DNA of 64,000 nt from Paenibacillus phocaeensis (GCF_900021165.1 NZ_FCOQ01000013.1:31512-95511); one strand, 5' to 3'. Positions 41,529-50,326 are shown, counted from the stretch's first letter. A program made the numbers and translations. Notes: generated by a model from the sequence alone, not told the origin.

Positions 41529-42464
41529 TTATGCTTTTTGTTTTCCGACAGCGAACAACAGCAGAACGCCAAGGATTACCGCTTGATACAGCACGGATAT
41601 CCCCATTAAATTCAGGCCGTTGCGCAAAAATACGATAATGAGCAACCCGACAAACGTTCCCGCAAGACTCCCCCTTCCGCCGAAAATATGCGTGCCTCCT
41701 ATTAATGTTGCCGTGATTACATCAAGCTCTATATTTGTACCTGATGTCGCTTCTGCGCTTGCCAGACGGGACACTAGGAAAACACCAGCCAAAGCCGAGA
41801 ACAATCCGCTTAGCATAAATAGGATGAAACGAATGCGGACTACGGATATACCGGAGTATCGGACCGCTTCCTCGTTGTTTCCGATGCCGTACACATACGT
41901 GCCGAATCGCGTCCGTTTTATGACAAAATTTGTGATCAAAAACATAGCTGCCAGGAAAAGCGCATTAAAAGGAATTCCAAATACGGATTGCTGCCCGAGA
42001 AAGTAGAAGGCGTCCGGATAACCGCTGATCGGTCTGCCTTCATTCAACACATAAACGAGGCCGCGAAGCATGACAAGCATACCGATGGTCACCACGATCG
42101 CCTGCATCCGATGCCGGGCAATCAGGTAGCCGTTAACGCTTCCGCACAGCACCCCCGCCGCCAGCCCCAGGACAACGCTGAGCCAAATGTTCATCCCGCC
42201 CTGGTACGCCAACCCCATGCAAACCGCGGAGAAGGCGAGAATCGATCCGACGGACAGATCCATGGCTCCGGAGATGATGATCATCGTCATCGGGATAGCG
42301 ATAAGACCGATCTCCACCATCTGATTCAGGACATTCATGAAATTTGTGAAGGACAGGAAATAAGGGGACATGAGGCTGAAAAAGACGATAATGAGAACCA
42401 ACAAAAGAAGCTGAACCAACATTTTATTGGACCCGTTGTGAAGAAATTTGGCCACGGTGCTCAA
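41529..42464 (-). CDS. sugar ABC transporter permease (RbsC-like), 1
   Basis: 311 residues, eight to ten membrane segments. The permease signature GGTHIFGGRGSLAGTFVGLLIIVFLRNGLNLMG is seen near the C-terminus. The start overlaps the end of the other permease gene (ATGA at 42461-42464), so the two are made together and probably form a heterodimer. Confidence 0.87.
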   Translation of the reverse strand: MSTVAKFLHNGSNKMLVQLLLLVLIIVFFSLMSPYFLSFTNFMNVLNQMVEIGLIAIPMTMIIISGAMDLSVGSILAFSAVCMGLAYQGGMNIWLSVVLGLAAGVLCGSVNGYLIARHRMQAIVVTIGMLVMLRGLVYVLNEGRPISGYPDAFYFLGQQSVFGIPFNALFLAAMFLITNFVIKRTRFGTYVYGIGNNEEAVRYSGISVVRIRFILFMLSGLFSALAGVFLVSRLASAEATSGTNIELDVITATLIGGTHIFGGRGSLAGTFVGLLIIVFLRNGLNLMGISVLYQAVILGVLLLFAVGKQKA

Positions 42465-43423
42465 ATCAAATCGCCCTCCTTTCGTTTATTTTGCCTTACG
42501 TATTGCAACGTGTTGATGACAATGGCCAGAATGATCAGAAACCCGGTTGTCGCATCCACCCAAAACGGAGACACCTTCACGATGACCAAGCCATTTTTGA
42601 TCAGCCCCATCAACAGCACGCCGATCATCGTTCCCGCGATGGTGCCGATTCCGCCAAATATGCTTCCGCCTCCGATTAAGACGGCGGCCATCACTTCAAA
42701 AGACAAACTATTGCCGGCCGTGGAAGCTTGTACGCTCCCCACCTTCGAGGCGAATATGACCGCGGCGATGCCGACCAGCATTCCGCTGTATACATAAACC
42801 ATGAATTTGGTTTTCGGCAGGCTGATTCCGGCCAGCTTCGCCGCTGCTTTATTGCCGCCGATGGAGTAGATTCTTCTGCCGAAGCGGGTGAATTTCAATA
42901 GAAAGGCAAAACTGATGATGAGGATAACGGCGATGATCAGAGGAAATGAAATCCCTAAAATATGACCTTGCCCGTAAAATTGAAAGGACTCGGGAAAATT
43001 GGTCATCCATGTCCCCCCGCTGATGCCTACCGCCAAACCGCGGAAAATATACATCGTAGCCAGCGTAACGATAATGTCCGGGATGTTCATGACCGCAATG
43101 AAGTACCCGTTAAACGCGCCGCATGCGATTCCGATGGCGATTCCGAGCAAGGAAGCGAGCCAAGGAGGCATCCCGTTGCTTAGAAACAAACCGACGGAAG
43201 TGGCGGTCAGCGCCAACACTGAACCCACCGACAAATCGATGCCTCCCAGCAGGATGACCATGGTCATCCCGATGGCAACGATAAACGTGGAGATATTCTG
43301 CTCCAAAATCTGCATCACGTTGCCTATCTGCAGAAAATTCGGGGAAATTAAAGCAAACAGGATGCCTACCGCCAGCGTAAAGAAAATGATAGGCGTTTCG
43401 TGGACATTCGTGATACGTTTCAT
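42461..43423 (-). CDS. sugar ABC transporter permease (RbsC-like), 2
   Basis: 320 residues with the same topology and the signature GGGSIFGGIGTIAGTMIGVLLMGLIKNGLVI. The start overlaps the ATPase stop by ATGA. Two separate permeases are typical for the autoinducer-2/rhamnose branch of this family, while ribose systems usually have one. Confidence 0.87.
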   Translation of the reverse strand: MKRITNVHETPIIFFTLAVGILFALISPNFLQIGNVMQILEQNISTFIVAIGMTMVILLGGIDLSVGSVLALTATSVGLFLSNGMPPWLASLLGIAIGIACGAFNGYFIAVMNIPDIIVTLATMYIFRGLAVGISGGTWMTNFPESFQFYGQGHILGISFPLIIAVILIISFAFLLKFTRFGRRIYSIGGNKAAAKLAGISLPKTKFMVYVYSGMLVGIAAVIFASKVGSVQASTAGNSLSFEVMAAVLIGGGSIFGGIGTIAGTMIGVLLMGLIKNGLVIVKVSPFWVDATTGFLIILAIVINTLQYVRQNKRKEGDLI

Positions 43424-44934
43424 ACGGCATCTCCTTTCATCGTCCGCGGATTAGAAGCGCGCTTCAGCAATTGCTCCTGATCCGCCTCCCCGTGTCCGAA
43501 TTCGTGAACTAGCTCTCCCTTATGCAGAACCAAAATCCGGTCGCTCAAGCCAATCACCTCCGGCATTTCGGAAGAAATGAGCAATATGCTCAGCCCCCTC
43601 AGTGCCAACTGGTGAATGATATGGTAGATTTCGGCCTTCGCTCCGACATCTACCCCCCGCGTCGGTTCTTCGAGAATAAGAATCTCCGGTTCGGTCGCCA
43701 GCCATTTGCCGATAACGACTTTCTGCTGGTTGCCGCCGCTCAGAAAATCGACGCTTTGCAGATCACCGGTCGCTTTAATGTGCAGTCGCTCCATGTAGGA
43801 CCGGCTCATCTCCCCGATGCGTTCCCGGTCCAGGATCAGACCTTTGGAGAGCTGGGGCAGCATGGGGAAGCTTAAATTTTGGCGGATCGACATTGGCTTG
43901 ATGATCCCCTGGCGGTGACGATCCGGCGGGACGTAGGCAATCTTCTTTGCTTTGGCGTCACTCGGACTATTGATTTGCACGCGAACGCCGTTGATTTCAA
44001 TTTCGCCCTCACCTTTCTTCAACCCGAAAAGCCGTTGTGCGACCGTATGAGAGCCGGAACCCGGCAACCCGAAAAGCCCCAGGATCTCGCCCTTTTTTAA
44101 AGCGAATGAAATCGCATGGGCGGCGTCTAACGACAATTCCTTCACCTCCAGCACCGTCTCTTCACGATGCTCCATCAACCGGACAGGGTACAGCTGGTTG
44201 ACTTCCTTGCCGACCATCATTTGAATCAAAGATGGTTCGGTAACTTCTTCAATCCTCTGCGTAGCGATTTTCCTCCCGTCTCGCAATACGGTCACCACAT
44301 CGGCAATTTCAAATATCTCTTTCATCCGGTGCGAGACATAAACGATGGCTACGCCCTGTTCCTTCAGCCGCTTTACCACATCAAACATTTTCTGCACTTC
44401 ATTCTCCGGCAACGCCGCCGAAGGTTCGTCCATGATCAATACGTCTGCCCGGAACGATAAAGCCTTGGCGATTTCTATAACCTGTTGACTGTGAACGCCG
44501 AGATGCCGTACTTCCTTGCGAACGTCAATCCCGCCGCCGCCGATCGAATCAACCAGTTTTTGCGCTTCGCCGATCATTTTCGACCAGTTGATCCGGCCGA
44601 ACCGGCCAACCATTTCCGGGCGGTCCACAAAAATATTTTCCGCCGCGGACAAATTGGGAAACAGATTGAACTCCTGATGAATGATGGATACGCCCTGTTG
44701 CTGCGCATCGAGGGGATTACGGAAGTCGACTTCTTTTCCTTTAAGCCTTATCACCCCTCGGGTAGGAGCATAGACGCCGGATAAAATTTTCATCAAAGTG
44801 GATTTGCCGGCCCCGTTTTCTCCCATCAAAGCGTGAACCTCGCCCGGATAGAGTTTGAAATCGACTTCTTCCAATGCCTTCACACCGGGAAACTCCTTAC
44901 TGATCCCTTCCATTGACAAAACCGGTTGACTCAT
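43420..44934 (-). CDS. sugar ABC transporter ATPase (RbsA-like, double ABC)
   Basis: 504 residues with two ATPase halves. The first has Walker A GENGAGKS (residues 38-45) and Walker B VLIMDEPSAALP. The second half lacks a standard Walker A (LFGLPGSGSHT) but has the signature FLSGGNQQKVVIGKWL and EILILEEPTRGVDVGAKAEIYHII. This degenerate second P-loop is normal for the RbsA/AraG family. Confidence 0.9.
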   Translation of the reverse strand: MSQPVLSMEGISKEFPGVKALEEVDFKLYPGEVHALMGENGAGKSTLMKILSGVYAPTRGVIRLKGKEVDFRNPLDAQQQGVSIIHQEFNLFPNLSAAENIFVDRPEMVGRFGRINWSKMIGEAQKLVDSIGGGGIDVRKEVRHLGVHSQQVIEIAKALSFRADVLIMDEPSAALPENEVQKMFDVVKRLKEQGVAIVYVSHRMKEIFEIADVVTVLRDGRKIATQRIEEVTEPSLIQMMVGKEVNQLYPVRLMEHREETVLEVKELSLDAAHAISFALKKGEILGLFGLPGSGSHTVAQRLFGLKKGEGEIEINGVRVQINSPSDAKAKKIAYVPPDRHRQGIIKPMSIRQNLSFPMLPQLSKGLILDRERIGEMSRSYMERLHIKATGDLQSVDFLSGGNQQKVVIGKWLATEPEILILEEPTRGVDVGAKAEIYHIIHQLALRGLSILLISSEMPEVIGLSDRILVLHKGELVHEFGHGEADQEQLLKRASNPRTMKGDAV

Positions 44935-45039
44935 CGTTCATCCTCCTTTTCACGCAGCTCCGACTGGCTAAACTTAAGCGAATTTTCAGGCGTACTTTAA
45001 TAAGACTCAACGTTAATTGGTCAAAGCGATTGTTTATGA

Positions 45040-45073
45040 TAGATCCCGCAAGAACGATGATTGCCGGGATCTA
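45040..45073 (-). other. operon-internal hairpin between ribokinase and ABC genes
   Basis: 9-bp perfect arms TAGATCCCG/CGGGATCTA with inner CAA/TTG pairs. There is no T-run on either strand, so it is more likely an mRNA stability or processing element that separates the ribokinase part of the transcript from the transporter part. Confidence 0.5.
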
Positions 45074-45104
45074 TGGCCTGGCTCCCTCATCTGCTTGCCT
45101 TCTT

Positions 45105-46028
45105 TTAACGAAGGTCTCCGTTTTCCGTCATAAAATCAAGAACTTGCGCTTCTTCCGGAATAGAACTTTGGGCGCCGTATGAAGAGACAGCCAATGCCGA
45201 GGCGGCCGTGGCATAACGCAGGCAATATTCCGTCCCATGTCCGGATAAATATTTGGAAACAAAAGCGCCTATAAACGTATCGCCTGCCGCCGTCGTATCC
45301 ACCGCCTCTACGGGACAAGCGGGCGTAGCGATCGTTAAACCGCCGGATTCCATATATAACGAGCCTTTGTCACCAAGCGTTACAATGACGTTTCTCGCCC
45401 CCTGTTTTAAAATTTCCCCGCAGGCTTGCCGGGCTTGGGTATCATCCTCAATTTTCACCCCGGTCAACGCTTCCGCCTCAATTTCATTCAAGATCAAAAA
45501 ATGGATGGACGCCAATTGCTGACGCTCAAAGCCGGCAACAGGGGCTGGATTCGCAAAAACCGGAATCCCGGCATTGTTCGCCTTCTCCAATACGGCCCGA
45601 TTCGCACCGCCGGGAATTTCATTCTGCAGTAAAATAGCGTCGTATCCTGAAAGCTCCAGGCTCGCAACATCCTCCGCGCCATATGCCCCGTTGGCTCCCG
45701 GCGAAAGAATAATGCGGTTCTCTCCCCGATGATCAACCGTAATCAAGGCCATCCCCGTCATGATCGGCTTGTTTACAACATGCTCCAAACCGATCCGCGC
45801 TTCGTCCAATCGATGGCGGATTTCATGGCCGAAGAAATCGTCGCCCAAACCTCCGGCCATGTTCACCGAAGCCCCGGACCGGGCGGCCGCAACCGCCTGA
45901 TTTGCTCCCTTACCGCCGGCATAAAATCGCGTCCCGTGTCCTTGAACCGTTTCCCCGGGAATCGGATGACGATCAACTTGGGTTACAATGTCCATATTCA
46001 TGCTGCCAACCACCAAAATATTGGCCAT
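45105..46028 (-). CDS. ribokinase family sugar kinase (RbsK-like)
   Basis: 307 residues, PfkB family. N-terminal signature ILVVGSMNMDIVTQVDRHPIPGETV and YAGGKGANQAVAAARSGA; the C-terminal signature VDTTAAGDTFIGAF includes the catalytic Asp (AAGD). It phosphorylates a pentose, probably the imported sugar or one released from it. It follows the LacI gene and precedes the transporter. Confidence 0.88.
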   Translation of the reverse strand: MANILVVGSMNMDIVTQVDRHPIPGETVQGHGTRFYAGGKGANQAVAAARSGASVNMAGGLGDDFFGHEIRHRLDEARIGLEHVVNKPIMTGMALITVDHRGENRIILSPGANGAYGAEDVASLELSGYDAILLQNEIPGGANRAVLEKANNAGIPVFANPAPVAGFERQQLASIHFLILNEIEAEALTGVKIEDDTQARQACGEILKQGARNVIVTLGDKGSLYMESGGLTIATPACPVEAVDTTAAGDTFIGAFVSKYLSGHGTEYCLRYATAASALAVSSYGAQSSIPEEAQVLDFMTENGDLR

Positions 46029-46045
46029 CCTAATCCCTCCTTTGA

Positions 46046-47071
46046 CTAATTCATTTTTTTAACCGATCCACGCTTCATTAATTCGACATCCAAAACCACT
46101 TTTTTAGGGTTACTTTGGTCCACATCCTTCTCCTTGATTTTCTGGATCAGCATCTCCGCCGCTTGGGTCCCCATTTCATGAGTAGGTCTGCGGACAACCG
46201 TCACCTTCGGCTGCACAAATTGGGCAAGTTCATTTTCGTCAAAACCGACTAGGGAGATGTCTTCCCCGATTTCAAGCTTTAGATCGCGAAGCGCCTTGAT
46301 GGCTCCTTGGCATATCAGGTTGTTCGCCGCGAAAATCGCCGTCGGCGGGCATTCGCTTTGCATCAATTCGACGGTTGAACGGTATCCGCTCTCCTCCAGC
46401 CAACTGCCTTGCTTGTGGTATTTCGGATCGGGAGTCACTCCAAATTCGACCATAGCCTGCTGGTAACCCCAATAGCGGTCCTTGCCGTCGTTGAAATCAT
46501 GCGCCCCGTCTATAATGGCAATGCGCTCGTGACCGTATTCCAAAAAATGTCTGGTCGCCTCATAAGCCCCGCGATAATTATCGATCATCACCCCATCAAG
46601 ACCGCTATTGTTGATGTAGCGGTCCACCAAAACGGTCGGTTTGCGGATGGCCTGGTAAAATTCCGCTTCTTTATGCGTTCCGATCAAAATGATGCCGTCC
46701 ACGTTTTTGCTAAGAAAACTTTCAAAGAACTCCGCCTCTTCCGCTTCATCCCCATTGGTGGATACAACAAGCGTAAAAAAGCCTGCTTTCTTTGCCACTT
46801 CCACCGTCCCGCCGATAACAGCCGTATAGAAAGGATTCTGAATCTCCGGCACAACCACCGACAGCATGTTCGTTTTCTTTTTGACCATCGACGCCGCCAT
46901 CGTATTGGGCACAAAGTTCAATTCATCAATCACTTTCAGCACCTTTTTTCGCGTTGACTCGCTTACCCGGTCCAATCCGTTCAGCACCCGGGAGACCGTA
47001 GCTACGGATACGTTCGCGTGTTTGGCAACATCTTTAATTGTGATGTCTTTTTCCGTGACAACCCTCTCCAT
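46046..47071 (-). CDS. LacI family regulator
   Basis: 341 residues. N-terminal helix-turn-helix and hinge (ITIKDVAKHANVSVATVSRVLNGLDRVSESTRKKVLKVIDELNFVPNTMAASM), then a sugar-binding domain. As the first gene of the operon with palindromic AACGTT-type sites upstream (47085-47166), it is probably a local repressor induced by the sugar. The start has only a weak GGGCTGA site. Confidence 0.87.
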   Translation of the reverse strand: MERVVTEKDITIKDVAKHANVSVATVSRVLNGLDRVSESTRKKVLKVIDELNFVPNTMAASMVKKKTNMLSVVVPEIQNPFYTAVIGGTVEVAKKAGFFTLVVSTNGDEAEEAEFFESFLSKNVDGIILIGTHKEAEFYQAIRKPTVLVDRYINNSGLDGVMIDNYRGAYEATRHFLEYGHERIAIIDGAHDFNDGKDRYWGYQQAMVEFGVTPDPKYHKQGSWLEESGYRSTVELMQSECPPTAIFAANNLICQGAIKALRDLKLEIGEDISLVGFDENELAQFVQPKVTVVRRPTHEMGTQAAEMLIQKIKEKDVDQSNPKKVVLDVELMKRGSVKKMN

Positions 47072-47084
47072 TCAGCCCAACTTT

Positions 47085-47166
47085 GTAATAACGTTTTTAC
47101 ACAATACATCCCTTTCAATTAAAGAAAATCAAACACCAAAAGAAGCGATATTGTAAAAACGTTTAC
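47085..47166 (-). promoter_or_regulatory. two LacI-type operators upstream of the sugar operon
   Basis: GTAATAACGTTTTTAC (47085-47100) and GTAAAAACGTTTAC (47153-47166) share a GTAA.AACGTTT..AC core centred on a CG step, as LacI/GalR dimers need. They lie 14 and about 80 bp before the LacI start, suitable for autoregulation by looping. Confidence 0.6.
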
Positions 47167-47234
47167 GCATTTTCTGTTTTCATTTTAGTTGATATCGCGT
47201 CAGTTTTCAACAACTTTTTTTAGAAAAACCGATT

Positions 47235-47248
47235 TTAAAGCGTTTACA
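47235..47248 (-). promoter_or_regulatory. catabolite-responsive element (cre) candidate
   Basis: On the minus strand TGTAAACGCTTTAA agrees with the Gram-positive cre consensus TGWAARCGYTWNCW at all but one position. It is 165 bp upstream of the LacI gene and would place the operon under CcpA. Confidence 0.5.
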
Positions 47249-47370
47249 TTTTTTAATATGACACATATATGTTAGGTTTAATCGTTGAAGTTGGCCTTTA
47301 AGGCTGTCATAGATCAATTTGATGTCATGTTTTCTTACGTGTAATACGAAACAATTAATCCATGCTCGGA

Positions 47371-47479
47371 GGCAACTGGCTGCCGGCACCGTTCGGCGAC
47401 ACCAACATCACCCGGCAAAATAGCCGCCTTTCGCGGATCGCTATCCGACCTGAAAGACGGCTCTTTCCACTTGCGGTGG
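47371..47479 (+). ncRNA. hairpin-rich intergenic segment, candidate structured RNA
   Basis: Five short perfect hairpins follow one another: GGCA/TGCC (47371-47384), CGGC/GCCG (47413-47426), CGGAT/ATCCG (47434-47447), GAAAGA/TCTTTC (47452-47467) and CCAC/GTGG (47467-47479). No open frame is convincing. If read on the plus strand, a transcript would end at the hairpin at 47598-47631. It does not match riboswitch classes I know. The strand is not certain. Confidence 0.35.
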
Positions 47480-47569
47480 CGGGGCCAGATTTCACATCAC
47501 GTTAACGTTCTGTTTACGCCTAATCCCGCAGCGGCAGCATCGCCAATTAGCCGCCCCAGCCCTCCGCTT

Positions 47570-47650
47570 CCCGGCGCCTAGCTTCACAGCATAAGGCGAG
47601 CGGCAGGATCTTCAAATCCTGCCGCTCTTTTCGCTGCATTCGCCCGCCCT
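47570..47650 (+). repeat. dispersed hairpin repeat, copy 2
   Basis: Matches 37711-37791 inside and outside the stem. Perfect 12-bp arms GAGCGGCAGGAT (47598-47609) and 47616-47627, then TTTT. Compared with copy 1, one stem position changes from A-T to G-C on both sides, so pairing is conserved. It ends at the stop codon of the convergent PNPOx-like gene. Confidence 0.7.
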
Positions 47651-48134
47651 ATAACTTCACCGTTTTGTTCAATTCGGTTTCCGTCTCATTTCCTGTCAGC
47701 TGGGAGAACATACGCTTGATCATTTTGACGAGATTGCCGGTTTCCCAGTATTCCGCCGCTTCGGCTTTCACTTTGATCAGAATCAGATTGGGGTCGTCGC
47801 TGGTCGTGTGCAGGAATTTGGCGTAAGCGGGGTTCCAGAATTGCCGGATCTTCTCCCGGTCGTTGACCACTTCCGCGGTTCCGCGTACCGATACGTAGGA
47901 ATCCCCCACGTACGTCACGTTGACGTTTGGATGTCGCTTGAGCTGGGTGTATTTATCCGTCTCCTCTTTCGTCAGGAACCACAGATCTCCGTCGAATTCA
48001 ACCTCTTGGGTTTTCATCGGACGCGACACCAGGCCTTCCTGCGTGACAGTTGTCAGCATAGCGATCTCAATGCCTTTGATCAATTTCCGGACCGTCTCCA
48101 CGGCTTCCTGGTGCGCAGCCTGGTCGTTTGTCAT
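47649..48134 (-). CDS. pyridoxamine 5'-phosphate oxidase-like (general stress protein 26 type)
   Basis: 161 residues. The split-barrel flavin family is recognised from AMLTTVTQEGLVSRPMKTQEVEFDGDLWFLTKEETDKYTQLKRHPNVNVTYVGDSYVSVRGTAEVVNDREKI. Members bind FMN or other cofactors and are often stress proteins; true PdxH activity is unlikely. GGAGTG precedes the ATG. A run of nine Gs lies at 48161-48169, 27 bp upstream of the start. Confidence 0.82.
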   Translation of the reverse strand: MTNDQAAHQEAVETVRKLIKGIEIAMLTTVTQEGLVSRPMKTQEVEFDGDLWFLTKEETDKYTQLKRHPNVNVTYVGDSYVSVRGTAEVVNDREKIRQFWNPAYAKFLHTTSDDPNLILIKVKAEAAEYWETGNLVKMIKRMFSQLTGNETETELNKTVKL

Positions 48135-48258
48135 GACTAGTTCACTCCATATAGGTTATTGGGGGGGGGCATGGCTCCCCTGTTAGGGTGAACCGATGAC
48201 GGAAAAAATAAACAATGGCCAAGCCGCATCCTGTCGCCGAGCACGGAATCGCGAAATA

Positions 48259-48434
48259 ATGCATTTTGTACAACATTTTGGGGCTAGGTTGAGTCTAATC
48301 TGCCGTATTGTTGCATTATGTACAACATTTCTAACGCTGAAGAAGCCCATGGCCCGGAAAAGCTGCAGTTTCTGCAACATTTCCGGGCCAGAGCCGCCTG
48401 AAGGGCCAAAATTGCTGCACAAATTACAACATTT
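48259..48434 (+). repeat. 52-bp-period dyad repeat array, left (4 units)
   Basis: Four 20-nt units start at 48259, 48311, 48363 and 48415, exactly 52 bp apart. Unit 2 reads TTGCATTATGTACAACATTT; the common form is YTGCA-N5-TACAACATTT, with TG just before it, giving a dyad TGTTGTA-N5-TACAACA. The 32-nt spacers differ, although the end of the third resembles the end of the second spacer of the right array. The array begins 31 bp after the stop of the DUF1989 gene on the minus strand. No cas genes are present. Possible roles are protein-binding sites on one helix face, 3' RNA hairpins or a mobile repeat. Confidence 0.85.
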
Positions 48435-48464
48435 GGCCCCACCCTTCTCTCGTCGTACCCTTCT

Positions 48465-49124
48465 CTACTCGTTCCAGATCAACACGCGGATCGGCGTCGG
48501 ATTATAGGCGTTGCACGGGTTGTTCAGCTGCGGACAGTTGCTGATCAGCACCATGGAGCGGCAGCTGGATTGCACCTCCACATACCGGTTCGGGCCCGAC
48601 ACGCCGTCCTCAAAGGTCAGTCCGCCCTCCGGCGTGACCGGTACGTTCATGAAAAAGTTGATGTTCGGCGACAAATCGCGTTTTCCGTACAAATGGCCTT
48701 CCGGATGCTTCGACAACTCCAGCATGAACGTGTCCCGGCAGTTGTGCATATGCCCCTTCTCGTGGGCGTAACGCACCGTATTGCTCTGGGACGAACATGC
48801 GCCGCCCAGCGTGTCGTGGCGACCGCACGTGTCGGCAACGATCCGCGCCAGCTCCTTGCCCGATTCGGCCAACAGCCGGGAGCCCGTCGTCAAATAAATG
48901 TTGTTCTGCCCGCCGATCGTCCGTACGGCGCTGTAATGATCCTCAGGGTTGTCCGCATCGTAAAATAACGTATCCGCCGCCTGATTCCCCTCCAAATCGA
49001 CGATGCGCAGAACTTGTCCCGGCTGCAGCTCATGCATCCAGCCTAGCCCCGCCGGAATGACCTCGTCATGGATCGCCGTTTCGGCGGCCCGTGGGCTTTC
49101 CGCCCGATAAAATGCCTTCATCAT
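48465..49124 (-). CDS. cgdB: DUF1989 protein, UAAP2/carboxyguanidine deiminase subunit
   Basis: 219 residues from the ATG at 49124, 9 nt after GGAGG. It belongs to the urea carboxylase-associated (DUF1989) family: [65 protein letters not shown] and [11 protein letters not shown] with Cys and His ligands. In guanidine-degrading bacteria two such proteins form carboxyguanidine deiminase, which converts carboxyguanidine to allophanate. The gene symbol follows that assignment and is an inference. Second gene of a riboswitch-controlled pair. Confidence 0.8.
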   Translation of the reverse strand: MMKAFYRAESPRAAETAIHDEVIPAGLGWMHELQPGQVLRIVDLEGNQAADTLFYDADNPEDHYSAVRTIGGQNNIYLTTGSRLLAESGKELARIVADTCGRHDTLGGACSSQSNTVRYAHEKGHMHNCRDTFMLELSKHPEGHLYGKRDLSPNINFFMNVPVTPEGGLTFEDGVSGPNRYVEVQSSCRSMVLISNCPQLNNPCNAYNPTPIRVLIWNE

Positions 49125-49154
49125 CTTCCTCAACCTCCCTTGATCATATAAGTC

Positions 49155-49871
49155 CTAGCTTTGCAGCGCATCATACGCCCAGGTATTGTCGAACGCCCGG
49201 CGGTTCTCCGGCCGGTAGTTGACGCAGTAGTCCTGCGCATCGACCGGCAGCGCCGGCAGCACCTCGATTTTGACCGGAACGGACGGATAGGTCTCGCGCG
49301 GATCAAGCGGATGGGGGGTATTCGAGAGAATGAGCAACAGATCCATCTCCGTGCGCAGCGTTACGACTTGTCCTGCGGCGCAATGTCCATCTGCGAAATG
49401 CATGTTCCCTTCCTCGTCGCAGTACACTTTCGAAAACCAGTTGATCACGGGCGACAAATCCCGGGGGCCGAGACCGTTACGCGTCAACTCCACCGCCAGG
49501 TTCTCCTGCCCGCTCCGCAGCCAGTCATTCCGCAGCTCCTGATATCGGCTGACCCCGTATTGGGTGTCGGTCGACTCGCGTGTCGTGTACCCTCCCAGCG
49601 GATCATGCCAGCCCAGATCGTCTTGCACGATGCTGGCCAATGCCCGGCCGTTATCGCTCATGAGCACGTTCCCTTTCGTCAAATGCGCCGTATGCTGGGC
49701 CTTCAACGTATCCGGCATGTTGTACCGTTCCGTCAAATCGCGAGCATGGTACATCAGCATCGATACATTTGCTCCCTCCTCCATCGCCGTCAGGCGGATC
49801 AGCTTTCCTTTGCCGACCACGCCGGACCATTTGCCTCCCGGATGCATCGTTTCGCTCCACAGGATGTTCAT
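49155..49871 (-). CDS. cgdA: DUF1989 protein, UAAP1/carboxyguanidine deiminase subunit
   Basis: 238 residues; AAGGAGTG precedes the ATG. DUF1989 family: ILWSETMHPGGKWSGVVGKGKLIRLTAMEEGANVSMLMYHA, YNMPDTLKAQHTAHLTKGNVLMSDNGRALASIV and HDPLGGYTT. It should pair with the neighbouring protein as the second subunit. It is the first gene after the guanidine-I riboswitch; the pair lacks the guanidine/urea carboxylase gene that often accompanies it. Confidence 0.82.
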   Translation of the reverse strand: MNILWSETMHPGGKWSGVVGKGKLIRLTAMEEGANVSMLMYHARDLTERYNMPDTLKAQHTAHLTKGNVLMSDNGRALASIVQDDLGWHDPLGGYTTRESTDTQYGVSRYQELRNDWLRSGQENLAVELTRNGLGPRDLSPVINWFSKVYCDEEGNMHFADGHCAAGQVVTLRTEMDLLLILSNTPHPLDPRETYPSVPVKIEVLPALPVDAQDYCVNYRPENRRAFDNTWAYDALQS

Positions 49872-49921
49872 GGCCGCTTCACTCCTTTTCCCTTTCGGAT
49901 TCGCCGTTTTGCGGAGGATAT

Positions 49922-50062
49922 AACAAAAGGAGACATCTTCAAGCGCATTCAGACGAAAGCGTCTTTACGATATCTCCCAGGTTTTTATCCTTCCGTGTAG
50001 TCCCGGCGTCAGGACCGTTTACTCTCGGACCAGACTCTGGCAACCAGACGGAACCCTAGTAA
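49922..50062 (-). promoter_or_regulatory. guanidine-I (ykkC) riboswitch with terminator
   Basis: On the minus strand the conserved blocks occur in order: CTAGGGTTCCG (50059-50049), GGTCCGAGAG, ACACGGAAGGATAAAA and CTGGGAG. The expression platform is clear: GGAGATATC (fwd 49969-49977), which overlaps the aptamer's 3' end, can pair with GATGTCTCC (fwd 49929-49937), and TTTTG follows. Guanidine binding would prevent this terminator and switch on the DUF1989 genes. Confidence 0.93.
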
Positions 50063-50095
50063 ACTTTAGTGTGGCTGAAAATCTATTTAGTTTTA

Positions 50096-50133
50096 TGTTA
50101 GATAAGATAACATCATTTTTTCGAGTTTGTCAA
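50096..50133 (-). promoter_or_regulatory. promoter of riboswitch operon with GlnR/TnrA-type box
   Basis: On the minus strand TTGACA (50128-50133), 18-bp spacer, TATCTT (50104-50109). A perfect TGTNA-N7-TNACA box, TGTTAGATAAGATAACA (50096-50112), covers the -10 region. GlnR or TnrA binding here would be repressive, linking the operon to nitrogen supply. Confidence 0.65.
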
Positions 50134-50326
50134 ATCGCAAATTTTCATTTTTTCACATCAAATTTTCTTTTCAACCATGGCAAAGGATCCTCTATACCTC
50201 CCGGATTTCAATGAGGAAACACAAAGCAATATCCGGTTTTTTGTGAACTCTTCACAAATTCAGGAGAGCAGGAAGAGCCGCTTCTGTTGACCTTTCATGA
50301 AAATAAACCCACGTCTTTTCAATGTC

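Noticed and set aside
47371..47479. Hairpin-rich segment as a c-di-GMP, B12, TPP, lysine or FMN riboswitch.
   Set aside because: The 3' part resembles a c-di-GMP-I arm by eye, but the conserved CGCAAAGC and GGGCAAACC blocks are absent, and no other class's conserved blocks were found.
48259..48434. Regular repeats with 32-nt spacers could be a CRISPR array.
   Set aside because: The 20-nt units vary at several positions, are followed by no cas genes or leader, occur as just four copies in two places, and parts of the spacers resemble one another. The fixed 52-bp phase suggests protein sites or RNA elements instead.
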